From NCBI GenBank assembly GCA_020444275.1, contig JAHLLG010000006.1, positions 181,036 to 245,035 on the forward strand: a stretch of DNA of 64,000 nt, in the 5' to 3' direction. The first letter of the stretch is position 1. Each line of letters opens with the position of its first letter. The notes beneath the pieces were generated by a model. The model saw nothing but the letters and a program-made list of their open reading frames with translations, was not told where the DNA came from and ran no database searches. The position numbers and the translations under genes are program-made. This document shows, in pieces, positions 36,787 to 45,850 of the stretch. The stretch comes from Bacteroidota bacterium (GTDB lineage Bacteria > Bacteroidota > Bacteroidia > Bacteroidales > UBA12077).

Positions 36787-38121
36787 ATGAACTGGGATAA
36801 ACTACTTTCAGCCAAAAGACTTGGATTAGAAGACAGAGAAATAAAAAACACCGAAGAAATTCGTTCGCAATTTCAACGTGATTATGATCGTATAATATTT
36901 TCATCTCCTTTTCGGCGACTACAAAACAAAACGCAGGTTTTTCCATTACCTGGAAGTGTATTTGTGCATAACCGGTTAACACACAGCCTGGAGGTTGCAA
37001 GCGTTGGCCGATCGTTGGCGAATATAGTAGCGCAGTTTTTACAACAAAAAAGTGATATTGAAAATAAAGAGTTATTAAACGAGTTGGGTTCTATTGTTTC
37101 TGCTGCATGCCTGGCACACGACATGGGAAATCCACCATTTGGTCACGCCGGAGAAGAAGCCATATCGACCTATTTCAACTCAGGAAATGGCCAGCGTTTG
37201 AAAAGTGCTGTAACCGAACAGGAGTGGACAGATTTAACTCATTTCGAAGGGAATGCCAATGCACTGCGCTTGCTAACACATCAATTTTCAGGACGAAGAA
37301 AAGGAGGTTTTGCACTTACATATTCTACTTTAGCAACACTTATAAAATATCCTTACGGTTCGGAAGCTATGTTGCAGGGGAAAAAGAAGTTTGGATATTT
37401 TCAATCGGAAAAGGAAACTTTTTTAAAAATTGCTGAGGAGGTTGGTCTTAAGAAAACGAACAATAATCCGGAGCAATATGCAAGACATCCGCTGGTTTTT
37501 CTTGTGGAAGCCGCCGATGATATCTGTTATGAGATTATGGATATTGAAGATGCTCATAAACTGAAGATTTTAGATACAAATAAAACATTTGAGTTGTTAC
37601 TAAACTTTTTCGATCCTGTAAAAGATAAAAAGTTTCTCGACAAGAAAGATCAAATTTTTAAGGAAGTACAAGATACCAATGAGCAGGTTGCTTATTTACG
37701 AGCTTCGGTTATTGGAAGATTAATTCAGGAAACAGCACAGGTGTTTATTGATAATCATGATCAAATTCTGGAAGGAGAATACAGTCAAAGCTTAATTAAA
37801 GGATTACAGGGCAGGAGCCATGAAGCGTTTGAAACATGTAAAAAGCTTGCTATACGTCAGATTTATAATCACTCTTCAGTAGTAAAAATAGAACTTACCG
37901 GATTTAATGTGCTTGGAACGCTTTTGGATGAATTTATTACTGCTATTTTTAGCCCGGAAAGCGATTACTCTCAAAAAATCCTTTCTATTTTGCCTTCGCA
38001 ATTTAATGTCGAAGGGCATAGTTTTTATAAAAAATCAATGTCCGTCGTAGATTTTGTCTCAGGAATGACAGATTTGTATGCCGTTGATCTCTATAAAGAT
38101 ATAAAAGGATTAAATCTTTAA
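36787..38121 (+). CDS. dgt: Deoxyguanosinetriphosphate triphosphohydrolase (dGTPase)
   Basis: 444 residues of the HD-domain dGTPase family, which splits dGTP into deoxyguanosine and triphosphate. The N-terminus (LLSAKRLGLEDREIKNTEEI, RSQFQRDYDRIIFSSPFRRL) and the HD-site segments (NRLTHSLEVASVGRSLA; AACLAHDMGNPPFGHAGEEA) are diagnostic. LVEAADDICYEIMDIEDAHK further on supplies another metal residue. Length is normal for the shorter dgt type. It follows the kinase gene by 50 bases. Confidence 0.94.
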   Translation: MNWDKLLSAKRLGLEDREIKNTEEIRSQFQRDYDRIIFSSPFRRLQNKTQVFPLPGSVFVHNRLTHSLEVASVGRSLANIVAQFLQQKSDIENKELLNELGSIVSAACLAHDMGNPPFGHAGEEAISTYFNSGNGQRLKSAVTEQEWTDLTHFEGNANALRLLTHQFSGRRKGGFALTYSTLATLIKYPYGSEAMLQGKKKFGYFQSEKETFLKIAEEVGLKKTNNNPEQYARHPLVFLVEAADDICYEIMDIEDAHKLKILDTNKTFELLLNFFDPVKDKKFLDKKDQIFKEVQDTNEQVAYLRASVIGRLIQETAQVFIDNHDQILEGEYSQSLIKGLQGRSHEAFETCKKLAIRQIYNHSSVVKIELTGFNVLGTLLDEFITAIFSPESDYSQKILSILPSQFNVEGHSFYKKSMSVVDFVSGMTDLYAVDLYKDIKGLNL

Positions 38122-38170
38122 ATATTGGATTTTAATTCATAAATTGAACTAGCACAAAAAATCGGTAACT

Positions 38171-39235
38171 ATGTTAAGGAGAAAACCAAAAAGTGTAACT
38201 CAAAAGGTTGGTCAAATTCCCGGGAGCTTGCAGTATACAGGAGTAAAGAGAGAGGAAAAGCCCGGTATTCGTTTGTTACAGTACGACGAAAAGGAGGTTT
38301 TACTCAATAAAGAGTTGGTATACCCTGATATTTTGCAGAATCTTCAACCGCAGAAAGTAAACTGGATACACTTTTTTACACTAGATCAGGTTGAAGCTGT
38401 TGAGAAAATAGGTGAACACTTCGATATTCACAGTTTAATGCTCGAAGATACGCTTAATGTGGAGCATTTGCCAAAAGTCGAGTTTTCTGAAGATCATGTT
38501 TTTTTAACACTGAAGATATTAAGTCTCGACAATCAAAATCAGTTAGAGCAAGAGCATGCCAGCTTTATTCTGGGAGACGACTACCTGATAAGTTTTAAAG
38601 AGCAACGTGGAGAGTTATTAAAACCCATACGATTAAGAATAGAAAATAATGTTGGAAAAGTAAGAAAAAAACGAGCTGATTACCTGTTTTATTTGTTAGT
38701 TGATGCCATTGTAGATAATTATTTTGTGCTGATCGAGAAACTAAGAACACTGCTTGAAGATATGGAGGATTCTCTAATTGAAAATTCCTCGGAAAATTAT
38801 ATTTATGAAATTCATCATATTAAAAAACAAATTCTTACTATTCGAAAATATATTGTTGCACTTCGTGAATCGATCTTTAATTTAATTAACGAGGAACCCA
38901 AACAAATTTTTGAATCCAACTACAAATATTTAAGAGATGTGCAGGACCATGTGAATTTTGTTTTCGACTCTATTGAGACATTCCGCGAAGATCAAAAAAC
39001 TTTAATGGAGCTGAACATGTCTAACATGAGTAATCGGATGAACCAGGTAATGAAAACCCTTACTGTTGTTGCTTCCATTTTTATACCATTAACCTTTATT
39101 GCCGGAATCTACGGAATGAATTTTAAAAACATGCCCGAACTTGACTATCAGTATGGGTATTTTATTGTGTGGGGTATTATGCTGGTTTTAACTGCACTTA
39201 TGGTTTGGTATATGAAACGTAAAAAATGGTTTTAA
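38171..39235 (+). CDS. corA: CorA magnesium/cobalt transporter
   Basis: 354 residues. A large cytoplasmic N-terminal domain is followed by a long helix and two C-terminal transmembrane helices (VVASIFIPLTFIAGIYGMNF and a last helix near 325-345). The GMN selectivity motif is intact in YGMNF. The C-terminus ends in the basic tail MKRKKWF, as is usual for CorA. The channel takes up magnesium as a pentamer. It is separated from dgt by 49 bases and is followed by an intergenic repeat. Confidence 0.95.
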   Translation: MLRRKPKSVTQKVGQIPGSLQYTGVKREEKPGIRLLQYDEKEVLLNKELVYPDILQNLQPQKVNWIHFFTLDQVEAVEKIGEHFDIHSLMLEDTLNVEHLPKVEFSEDHVFLTLKILSLDNQNQLEQEHASFILGDDYLISFKEQRGELLKPIRLRIENNVGKVRKKRADYLFYLLVDAIVDNYFVLIEKLRTLLEDMEDSLIENSSENYIYEIHHIKKQILTIRKYIVALRESIFNLINEEPKQIFESNYKYLRDVQDHVNFVFDSIETFREDQKTLMELNMSNMSNRMNQVMKTLTVVASIFIPLTFIAGIYGMNFKNMPELDYQYGYFIVWGIMLVLTALMVWYMKRKKWF

Positions 39236-39237
39236 AG

Positions 39238-39343
39238 GTCATTGCGAGAGATTCCGATTGATATCGGAAAAACGAAGCAATCTTTTATAAAGTGTAAGAT
39301 TGCTTCACAGCGCCTGCCTTTTGGCAGGCTGGTTTGCAATGAA
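39238..39343. repeat. GTCATTGCGAG-type palindromic intergenic repeat
   Basis: The element begins GTCATTGCGAGAGATTCCG and ends GGTTTGCAATGA, giving inverted ends (GTCATTGC/GCAATGA). Inside are two perfect stems: AAGCAATCTT (39275-39284) with AAGATTGCTT (39296-39305), and GCCTGCC (39312-39318) with GGCAGGC (39323-39329). This is a recognisable interspersed sequence in Bacteroidota (CATTGCGAGCGAAGCAATCTT type). It lies between corA and a convergent gene. Confidence 0.75.
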
Positions 39344-39356
39344 GGTATTGGATAGT

Positions 39357-40388
39357 TTACTCCCCTCGAATAATTGTTTTAGAAACAATATCGTCGCCGG
39401 CTACAATGCGGATATGAAACATACCCAGTTGGTTTCCGATATCATCGGAATGAATAGTTTCAGTATAATATCCGGCTTTTTGATTGTTTTTTTGCACAGA
39501 ATTAACTTTTCTTCCCGAGTTATCATAAATCTCAATCTTCAAATCAGAATCTCTAGTTAATGTGTAATCAATTTTAAAACTTTCCATGAATGGATTAGGG
39601 TAAATCTTAGCCTCCAGGTTGTCTGCTATGAGTTTTTTTGATTCGTTTTTTATTTCAACTTCTGACTGATTTTCTGCTCTTGCATAGTAAGCTGTTCGAA
39701 TGGTTTTTACACCTTTCGAAGTTTTAGTTTGTATAATCGTAAGTAATGGATATCGAATATCTTTGGTGTACCATTTATACGAAATAGTGGCGCAATTGCA
39801 TGATGAATTGCTCGAGTAGCATTGTTCTCGGGTTGTTCTTATTCTGAATACGTTGGAGTATGTTATATTTCCCGGTAAAATGAGCGTTCCAAAAGCATCA
39901 GCTTTAAGCTCGTAATTTCCTGTAAATTTGGCCTCGTAGTTATTGTTACCATAAACTGTTCCGGCAAAATCGCCCGAATAGGTTTCACCGTAGTGGAAAG
40001 GAAAAACCATCTTAACAAACGGTTTGCTGTAAATAGTTAATGTATTATTTTTTGTTACCGTTCCGTACTGTTCAATAATGTTGTCCGATGTTTTAAAATA
40101 GAATTTGGTTTCAAACTCTTCTAAAACTGCATTAGCCTCCGGAATATCGGTAGTGTTGGCTGTGGTGTATGCACTATACATGTAGCTTGTTAATGTAGAT
40201 TTGTCCTGCAATGCACTAAAATCCCAGGTTATATTTTCACCGTCGCTCCCGGGGCCAACATTGTTGGCAATATTGAAATAGTGTTCGTCGCCCACACGAA
40301 GAATATGGGTATTACTATTCATCAAGAACTGAGCATGTGCTGAAATTAGAAAAGAAATCAAGATGGCTGTTACAAATAATTTTTTCAT
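39357..40388 (-). CDS. Secreted protein with T9SS type A sorting domain
   Basis: 343 residues with a signal peptide (MKKLFVTAILISFLISAHAQ). The last 80 residues are a Por secretion-system C-terminal sorting domain: AKIYPNPFMESFKIDYTLTR, then LKIEIYDNSGRKV and the closing KTIIRGE. Such cargo crosses the outer membrane by the type IX system and is often attached to the surface. The rest is unrecognised, beta-rich, with six cysteines, including a CYSSNSSCNC cluster. It is transcribed alone. Confidence 0.88.
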   Translation of the reverse strand: MKKLFVTAILISFLISAHAQFLMNSNTHILRVGDEHYFNIANNVGPGSDGENITWDFSALQDKSTLTSYMYSAYTTANTTDIPEANAVLEEFETKFYFKTSDNIIEQYGTVTKNNTLTIYSKPFVKMVFPFHYGETYSGDFAGTVYGNNNYEAKFTGNYELKADAFGTLILPGNITYSNVFRIRTTREQCYSSNSSCNCATISYKWYTKDIRYPLLTIIQTKTSKGVKTIRTAYYARAENQSEVEIKNESKKLIADNLEAKIYPNPFMESFKIDYTLTRDSDLKIEIYDNSGRKVNSVQKNNQKAGYYTETIHSDDIGNQLGMFHIRIVAGDDIVSKTIIRGE

Positions 40389-40547
40389 ACCTGTAGATTT
40401 TATATGGCTAATAATTAAAGATCTTAAAAAAAGATAAGTTACAAAAAATCAGAAACCATGTAAAGTTTTTGGGTTATAAATAACCGATAACTAAACATAT
40501 TGTATTTTTAATTATTTTAGAAGTGATTTCTATATAAACTGATTAAT

Positions 40548-40943
40548 ATGAAACCGAATAAGCAACAAATTATTTCTATTATTCTACTTGCCTTAATTAT
40601 TCCTTTGGGTTTTTATTCCAAGCTATATTCAGGAATTGGTTCGGATTGGGTTAATAACAAACTGGGTGGTGTATTTTATGAAATTTTCTGGTGTCTTGTC
40701 TTTTTCATCATTTTTACTAAATCAAAACCTATACATGTTGCTGTTGGGGTGCTTGTTGTAACCTCATTGCTGGAGTTTGTGCAATTGCTTAACAATGCAT
40801 TCTTAGAAGTTATTCGTTCAAATTTCATTGGTCAGACCATCATAGGGAACTCTTTTGCCTGGAGCGATTTTCCATATTATGTTGCTGGCGCGTTGGTAGG
40901 TTATTTGATTCTAAAGAAGGTAAGTCGTTTTAAATCAGGATAA
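40548..40943 (+). CDS. DUF2809 family membrane protein
   Basis: 131 residues, four predicted transmembrane helices. The conserved pattern of this small family is visible: YSGIGSDWVNNKLGGVFYEI near 28-47, LLEFVQLLNNAFLEVIRSN and IIGNSFAWSDFPYYVAGALV. Function unknown. Starts after a 159-base AT-rich spacer without a clear hairpin. Confidence 0.85.
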   Translation: MKPNKQQIISIILLALIIPLGFYSKLYSGIGSDWVNNKLGGVFYEIFWCLVFFIIFTKSKPIHVAVGVLVVTSLLEFVQLLNNAFLEVIRSNFIGQTIIGNSFAWSDFPYYVAGALVGYLILKKVSRFKSG

Positions 40944-41022
40944 ACAAGATATACTTTGCCACAAAGCTGATAAAGGTTTTGTGTTATCGGTTGCTTAAAA
41001 CTATTTTTTTATAATAACAAAA

Positions 41023-41047
41023 AAACCTCCTTAAAGAAAGGAGGTTT
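41023..41047 (-). terminator. Terminator of the secreted unknown gene
   Basis: AAACCTCCTT (41023-41032) pairs with AAGGAGGTTT (41038-41047). On the minus strand the stem is followed by a run of seven T (plus 41019-41025 reads as A). It lies 21 bases past the stop codon at 41068. Confidence 0.85.
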
Positions 41048-41067
41048 AACCGGGGGTTAGAATAAGT

Positions 41068-41796
41068 TTATTTTATTTTTGCCAGCTTTTTTTCCATCTT
41101 CTTGATCTTCTTCGGAAGATTTTCTTTCATATCAACATAAAGCTCTTCAGAACCTTCTTTTAGCGCTCCCGGAATTTCGCTTCTGTCTGAAACGATTTGT
41201 TCTGCAACAACTTTTATACTCGATTCGCTCATTCCCATAGCACTTATATTCATTATTCTTTTCCCTGATTTATGATAAAGTGAAATCGTAGCTTTTGCTT
41301 TACCACCGGCAGCACCATTCCCACCAATCATTGTTTTTGGGGATACAGAATAATTCAGATCAACAACCATAAAAGCATCTGCTTCGGGAAAAATTTCGCT
41401 TAATTGTTTGGTTAACTTTTTATAAAGTCCAAGGTAATGAGAATAACCTTCGTATGGTAATCTTTTTGAGATTTTTCCTGTTGCACTTTCCGCATAATCA
41501 TTTTTGAAGGCAATAAATTTCTCGTTATTTATTACAGATTCTTCATCAAGAAAAGAAAAAGGAAACTCTTTTGACAAATCGTTATAAAGATAGTTTTTAA
41601 ACGCTTCCAACTCTTCTGAAATATTAAAATCCTGACCCATATATAGATCAGACATCGTGTTGATTGCTACATCTTCAAATCCTTCGGTTCTTAAACCGTC
41701 ATTTGCAGAGATAGCAACAACAGCAACCTTGTTTACTTGTGAATTGGCAATAAAACTAATTAGTGCAATACTAAGCACCAGGAATAACTTTTTCAT
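41068..41796 (-). CDS. Secreted protein of unknown function
   Basis: 242 residues, with a signal peptide (MKKLFLVLSIALISFIANSQ). I do not recognise the family. The mature part starts VNKVAVVAISANDGL, has a glycine-rich segment (TMIGGNGAAGGKAKATIS) and ends in a lysine-rich helix (DMKENLPKKIKKMEKKLAKI). The alternating pattern looks like a soluble alpha/beta protein in the periplasm. Single gene with its own terminator. Confidence 0.8.
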   Translation of the reverse strand: MKKLFLVLSIALISFIANSQVNKVAVVAISANDGLRTEGFEDVAINTMSDLYMGQDFNISEELEAFKNYLYNDLSKEFPFSFLDEESVINNEKFIAFKNDYAESATGKISKRLPYEGYSHYLGLYKKLTKQLSEIFPEADAFMVVDLNYSVSPKTMIGGNGAAGGKAKATISLYHKSGKRIMNISAMGMSESSIKVVAEQIVSDRSEIPGALKEGSEELYVDMKENLPKKIKKMEKKLAKIK

Positions 41797-41897
41797 AAAA
41801 TAAAATTAAAAGGTTAATAAATGCATATTATTTATAAGAGGACAAAAATAGCCTAATAGTTTAGAATAAACAGGGTTGTTAAACGAATGTTAATAAG

Positions 41898-43442
41898 TTA
41901 ACTTCTTGAAATTAATAACATGGTTCGATCATCATCGAAAGAAGTAATATTATTGTCTTTTATTATCGTTTTTTCAAGTAACGAAATATCCAAATCGCTA
42001 TAGCTTCCCAGTTTTTTTAGTGCTTTGGAAACTGCTTCAGCAGAAAGCATTTCCTTTGTTTCTGAATTTATGGTTTCTGTATAACCATCAGAGAAAAATA
42101 GCAATTTATCATGTTTCTCCAATTTAAGTTCCAGTTGTTGATACGATGTATCATCGGATATTCCCAGTAACATACCTGTAATATTGAGTGGATTAATGCT
42201 TTTATCTTCAGTTTTATACAGTAAAGGTTTCATGGCGCCGGCAGCAGCAATGTTTATGGTGTTGTTGGTGTCAATTATAATTACCGAAAAGGTTGTGAAA
42301 ACATCAGCAATCTGCAAATCGTGGGATATTTCTTTGTTTAAATGCTCTATGATTCCCGAAGCGGTTAATTCTTCGGCAGGCGAGTTGTTAAGCAGAAAGT
42401 GAATCGTACTTCGGATATAAGCCAGGTAGGCATTAACAAAAAACCATGCACCCCACTTTTTACCCATTACATCACCAACCACTATAATTTTAAGATTACT
42501 TTCTTTATTGGAGAAAATTTCATAGAAATCTCCACCCGGAACATACTCATAGGGTTCATGTAAAACGGATATTTTATACTCAGCAAAACTTTGCTCTGTT
42601 TTCCTTTCAAATCGTACGGGTGAATTATCAGCTGCCAGTTTTATGGCATTAATATATTTATTTTTGAGCTCGATTTCTCTGGAGATAAGTGCATTTAACT
42701 GATGATAAAACAGTTTTTCAGGAAGCGATTTGGAAATGAAATTTCCTATTCCGCTGTAAATGAGATCATCAATTTCATCGTAATTATTGGCTAACAGGAC
42801 AACAGAAAATTCAAGGTTTGAAGAGATTTTTATTTTGCTAACATCATATTCATCCATTGCATTGGCATCAATTAATACCAGCCATATTTTTAAGCTATCG
42901 ATTAATTCAAATAATTCTTTACTGCTATAAATACTTTTAGCCTTGGCATAAAGCATTTCAGAGTTTAGTTTATAATTACTCTTTTTGTTAGTACAGAACA
43001 ATACTGTACCTTCACTAAGGTTTATGTTATACTCCATATTGCTCTTAAGCAGCTCTTTACGCAAAAAGTATCTCTTTATATAGCTTCTTAGTTTTAAGGC
43101 AAGTATTTTTTTATCGAAAGGTTTTGTAATAAAATCATCAGCACCGGCATTTAAATTTTTAATCCAGGTGCTTCTTTCGTTCGACCCTGAAAGAAACAGG
43201 AAGGGAATGTTTTTGTATTCGGGCATGGCCTTAATATTCTCAATTAGTTCATGCCCATCCATTTCAGGCATGTACAGATCCGAAATGATTAGGTCGAAAA
43301 TTTGGTCCTGAGCTAGTTTATATGCTTCTTTCCCGTTTTTTGCTTTAGTTGATTTATAGCCCAACTGTTTTGCAATAAGTTCAACTGAATCGCGGATAAA
43401 TCCGTCATCATCGACAATGAGTATATGAGGTTGGCGGTGCAT
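41898..43442 (-). CDS. Response regulator with PP2C (SpoIIE) phosphatase output
   Basis: 514 residues. A canonical receiver fills 1-125 (ILIVDDDGFIRDSVE, phospho-Asp in LIISDLYMPEMDG, Lys in ITKPF). Residues 140-265 look like a second, degenerate receiver (LVLIDANAMDEYD, FSVVLLANNYDEI, GNFISKSLPEK). The C-terminal domain is a SpoIIE-type phosphatase: EYVPGGDFYEIFSN, IIVVGDVMGKKWGAWFF, LFFSDGYTETINS and FDDDRTMLLI carry the metal-binding Asp residues. It probably turns a phosphorelay signal into serine/threonine dephosphorylation. No kinase or anti-sigma partner adjoins it. Confidence 0.9.
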   Translation of the reverse strand: MHRQPHILIVDDDGFIRDSVELIAKQLGYKSTKAKNGKEAYKLAQDQIFDLIISDLYMPEMDGHELIENIKAMPEYKNIPFLFLSGSNERSTWIKNLNAGADDFITKPFDKKILALKLRSYIKRYFLRKELLKSNMEYNINLSEGTVLFCTNKKSNYKLNSEMLYAKAKSIYSSKELFELIDSLKIWLVLIDANAMDEYDVSKIKISSNLEFSVVLLANNYDEIDDLIYSGIGNFISKSLPEKLFYHQLNALISREIELKNKYINAIKLAADNSPVRFERKTEQSFAEYKISVLHEPYEYVPGGDFYEIFSNKESNLKIIVVGDVMGKKWGAWFFVNAYLAYIRSTIHFLLNNSPAEELTASGIIEHLNKEISHDLQIADVFTTFSVIIIDTNNTINIAAAGAMKPLLYKTEDKSINPLNITGMLLGISDDTSYQQLELKLEKHDKLLFFSDGYTETINSETKEMLSAEAVSKALKKLGSYSDLDISLLEKTIIKDNNITSFDDDRTMLLISRS

Positions 43443-43500
43443 AGTTTTATTTATTCACTAAATTTACAGTAATAAATAAGATAATTCAAGTATTTAGATG

Positions 43501-44598
43501 TTAATCGAAATTAATATGAGGATAACTGCTTAAACTTTCAGCTTTGTTGCGAAAGACTATTGACTTCTGATTATTTTTGTTTTTCCAAATGCGCGCGAGT
43601 CCGTAATATGCATAAGAAATGCGGCTATTAATAAATGGTTTGTATCTGTCTGATAATTCAATGGCCTTCTGGTAAAATTCTTCAGCAACATCAAGGTTTT
43701 TATCCTTTTTCTCAGCGTAAATTCCTTGATAGATATATACCATGACCTGGAAAAATTCATTGGACGAATAGGTATTTAATTGATCTATGAGCGGAAGAGC
43801 TTTTTTGTATTTATGAAGTAATAACAATGTGCGAATCCTGTACGATAAATAAAGGGGATTATTAGGATATGCTTTATGTAACTCTTTGGTATAACGTGAA
43901 CTTTTCGAAAAGTTTCCCTCAAAATTAAGACTAATATATACCAGAAATGAAAGTGATTCGGCATCTAGAAAAATTCCATCATGCCAGTTTTTTTCAAGCT
44001 GTTTAATTCCCAATTTCTTGTCACCGTCGGGGAAAAAATATGCAAAAGGTTTGTATACCGGGTGTTTTTCGGGATACGCTTCGCGATAATAGTTATACAA
44101 TCCGGTAGAGAAAAGAAAATCCTGAACTTGATCGCTTAACTTAAAACCCTTTTTGGTCATTTTGTATACCGTTCGTATGTGCGGAGCCACTTTGGATGAT
44201 TGATGGTTGTCGGCATAATATTGCATAATCAGTAACCGGGCCATTAAATTAAAAAAGACAGCTTCTGGATTATCTTTATTATTTTCAAGTAAGGTTTCTG
44301 CTTTTTGAATCGCATCGGTATTATACTTAATGTACAAATTACTTAAAGTATCCGCCGGAGTTACCGGAAAATATTGCCAGTAAATTCTAACAGCATTAAA
44401 AAGTGAAGGTAAAGGATGCTTAGGATATGTTAGTTTTAGTTCTTTATAAATAGCTTCTGAAGTATCAAAATTATAGTTGTAAATACTATCTAGTTCCGAC
44501 TCTACTTTTTGAATTGTTTGCTGATCATCAAGAATGGAATGTTGAGCATATGCCGACAGAGATATAAGCAGAAACACTATGGTAAAACGAAATTTCAT
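43501..44598 (-). CDS. Secreted TPR-like protein of unknown function
   Basis: 365 residues from the ATG at 44598, which begins a good signal peptide (MKFRFTIVFLLISLSAYAQ); an upstream in-frame ATG at 44622 would put a nine-residue extension before it. The mature protein is all-helical with degenerate TPR-like pairs (AEEFYQKAIELSDRYKPFIN, LSYRIRTLLLLHKYKKALPL). I do not recognise a specific family; similar proteins in Bacteroidota are annotated as hypothetical tetratricopeptide proteins. Single gene; the 151-base spacer before it shows nothing. Confidence 0.8.
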   Translation of the reverse strand: MKFRFTIVFLLISLSAYAQHSILDDQQTIQKVESELDSIYNYNFDTSEAIYKELKLTYPKHPLPSLFNAVRIYWQYFPVTPADTLSNLYIKYNTDAIQKAETLLENNKDNPEAVFFNLMARLLIMQYYADNHQSSKVAPHIRTVYKMTKKGFKLSDQVQDFLFSTGLYNYYREAYPEKHPVYKPFAYFFPDGDKKLGIKQLEKNWHDGIFLDAESLSFLVYISLNFEGNFSKSSRYTKELHKAYPNNPLYLSYRIRTLLLLHKYKKALPLIDQLNTYSSNEFFQVMVYIYQGIYAEKKDKNLDVAEEFYQKAIELSDRYKPFINSRISYAYYGLARIWKNKNNQKSIVFRNKAESLSSYPHINFD

Positions 44599-44749
44599 TG
44601 TATTTCTAATTTTAAGAAACACAAACTTACAATATCGGGTGTAGTTTCAAAAAAATGAAGAGGATTTTTCTCCTTCACAGGTTTTGATTTTTTAAAATCG
44701 TTCGACTAAAACACCACCATTATAAATAGATTCTGCACCTTACTTATTT

Positions 44750-45457
44750 TTAGTAACTCATTGGAACTTCCATTAACAGTAGGGTTGAATCTTCAACTGC
44801 TGTAATACTGAACGTTTCTGTTTCTGATATTCCTAGTGCATCGCGTTTATGTAATTCATGACTGCCAATCTTAATTTTACCTTCAATTACAAAAGCATAA
44901 ACCCCATGGTCGTTTCCTTTTAGTTGATATTCTCCATTCCATCCTTGTTTTAAATTACCCAAATGAAACCACGCTTCCTGATGAATCCAGACTCCATCGT
45001 CATCCTTGTTTGGTGAAACAATTTGAATTAAATCATTTTCTTTCTTTGGTAAAGAAATTTGATCGTATCGGGGTTCTACATTTCTAATTTTTGGAAACAC
45101 CCAAATTTGTAAGAGTTTTAGCTCTTCGTTTTTGTTATGATTGAACTCACTATGTTGAATACCGGTTCCGGCACTCATAACCTGAATTTCACCATTTCTG
45201 ATAACTCCCGAATTTCCCATGCTGTCTTTGTGTTCCAAATCTCCACTTAATGGAATGGTAATAATTTCCATATTATCGTGCGGATGTGTTCCAAATCCTT
45301 CTCCAGGGCCAATCGTATCATCATTTAAAACACGTAATGCTCCGAATTGGATTCGTTCCGGATTATAATAGTTAGCAAAACTAAATGAATGATACGTATT
45401 TAGCCATCCGTGGTTTGCGTGCCCTCTTGAATCTGCACTGTGATATATTGTTTTCAT
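44750..45457 (-). CDS. Pirin family protein (YhhW-like bicupin)
   Basis: 235 residues with the pirin signature: SADSRGHANHGWLNTYHSFS near the start and GFGTHPHDNMEIITIPLSGD, in which the His residues and, about 40 residues on, GTGIQHSEFN supply the metal ligands. Bacterial pirins of this size include YhhW-type quercetinases; the physiological substrate is generally unknown. It is 8 bases after the small cupin gene and probably co-transcribed with it. Confidence 0.93.
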   Translation of the reverse strand: MKTIYHSADSRGHANHGWLNTYHSFSFANYYNPERIQFGALRVLNDDTIGPGEGFGTHPHDNMEIITIPLSGDLEHKDSMGNSGVIRNGEIQVMSAGTGIQHSEFNHNKNEELKLLQIWVFPKIRNVEPRYDQISLPKKENDLIQIVSPNKDDDGVWIHQEAWFHLGNLKQGWNGEYQLKGNDHGVYAFVIEGKIKIGSHELHKRDALGISETETFSITAVEDSTLLLMEVPMSY

Positions 45458-45465
45458 AGCTTATT

Positions 45466-45792
45466 TTATTCTTTAATCATGGTTAAAAGCATTTTAAACT
45501 TTTCTGTTGCTTTTACAGCATGTGTAATATTGGCAGGCATTATTATGGAGTTGCCGGCTTTTACCTCATAAGGTTTCTTATCAATAATTATTTCTGCTGA
45601 TCCTTCAAGCACTTGAATTAGTGCATCGAATGGAGCTGAGTGCTCACTTAATTCCTGTCCCTTATCAAAGGCAAAAAGTGTTACATTACCAACAGGCTTT
45701 TGAATGATTTTTTTACTAACAATACCATCACCTGAGTAATCTACCTTTTTTGAAAAATCAAAAACTTCTGAATGTATAATTTTATCGTCCAT
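45466..45792 (-). CDS. Small cupin domain protein
   Basis: 108 residues, a single cupin_2 barrel: ELSEHSAPFDALIQVLEGSA forms motif 1 and AGNSIIMPANITHAVKATEK motif 2, with the last His conserved. The function may be metal-dependent binding of a small molecule. First gene of the cupin-pirin pair. Confidence 0.9.
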   Translation of the reverse strand: MDDKIIHSEVFDFSKKVDYSGDGIVSKKIIQKPVGNVTLFAFDKGQELSEHSAPFDALIQVLEGSAEIIIDKKPYEVKAGNSIIMPANITHAVKATEKFKMLLTMIKE

Positions 45793-45850
45793 ATTATTGT
45801 CATCTTTATGGTTTAGTTAAACAACAATATGGGAGCTGGAATGTTTGAAA

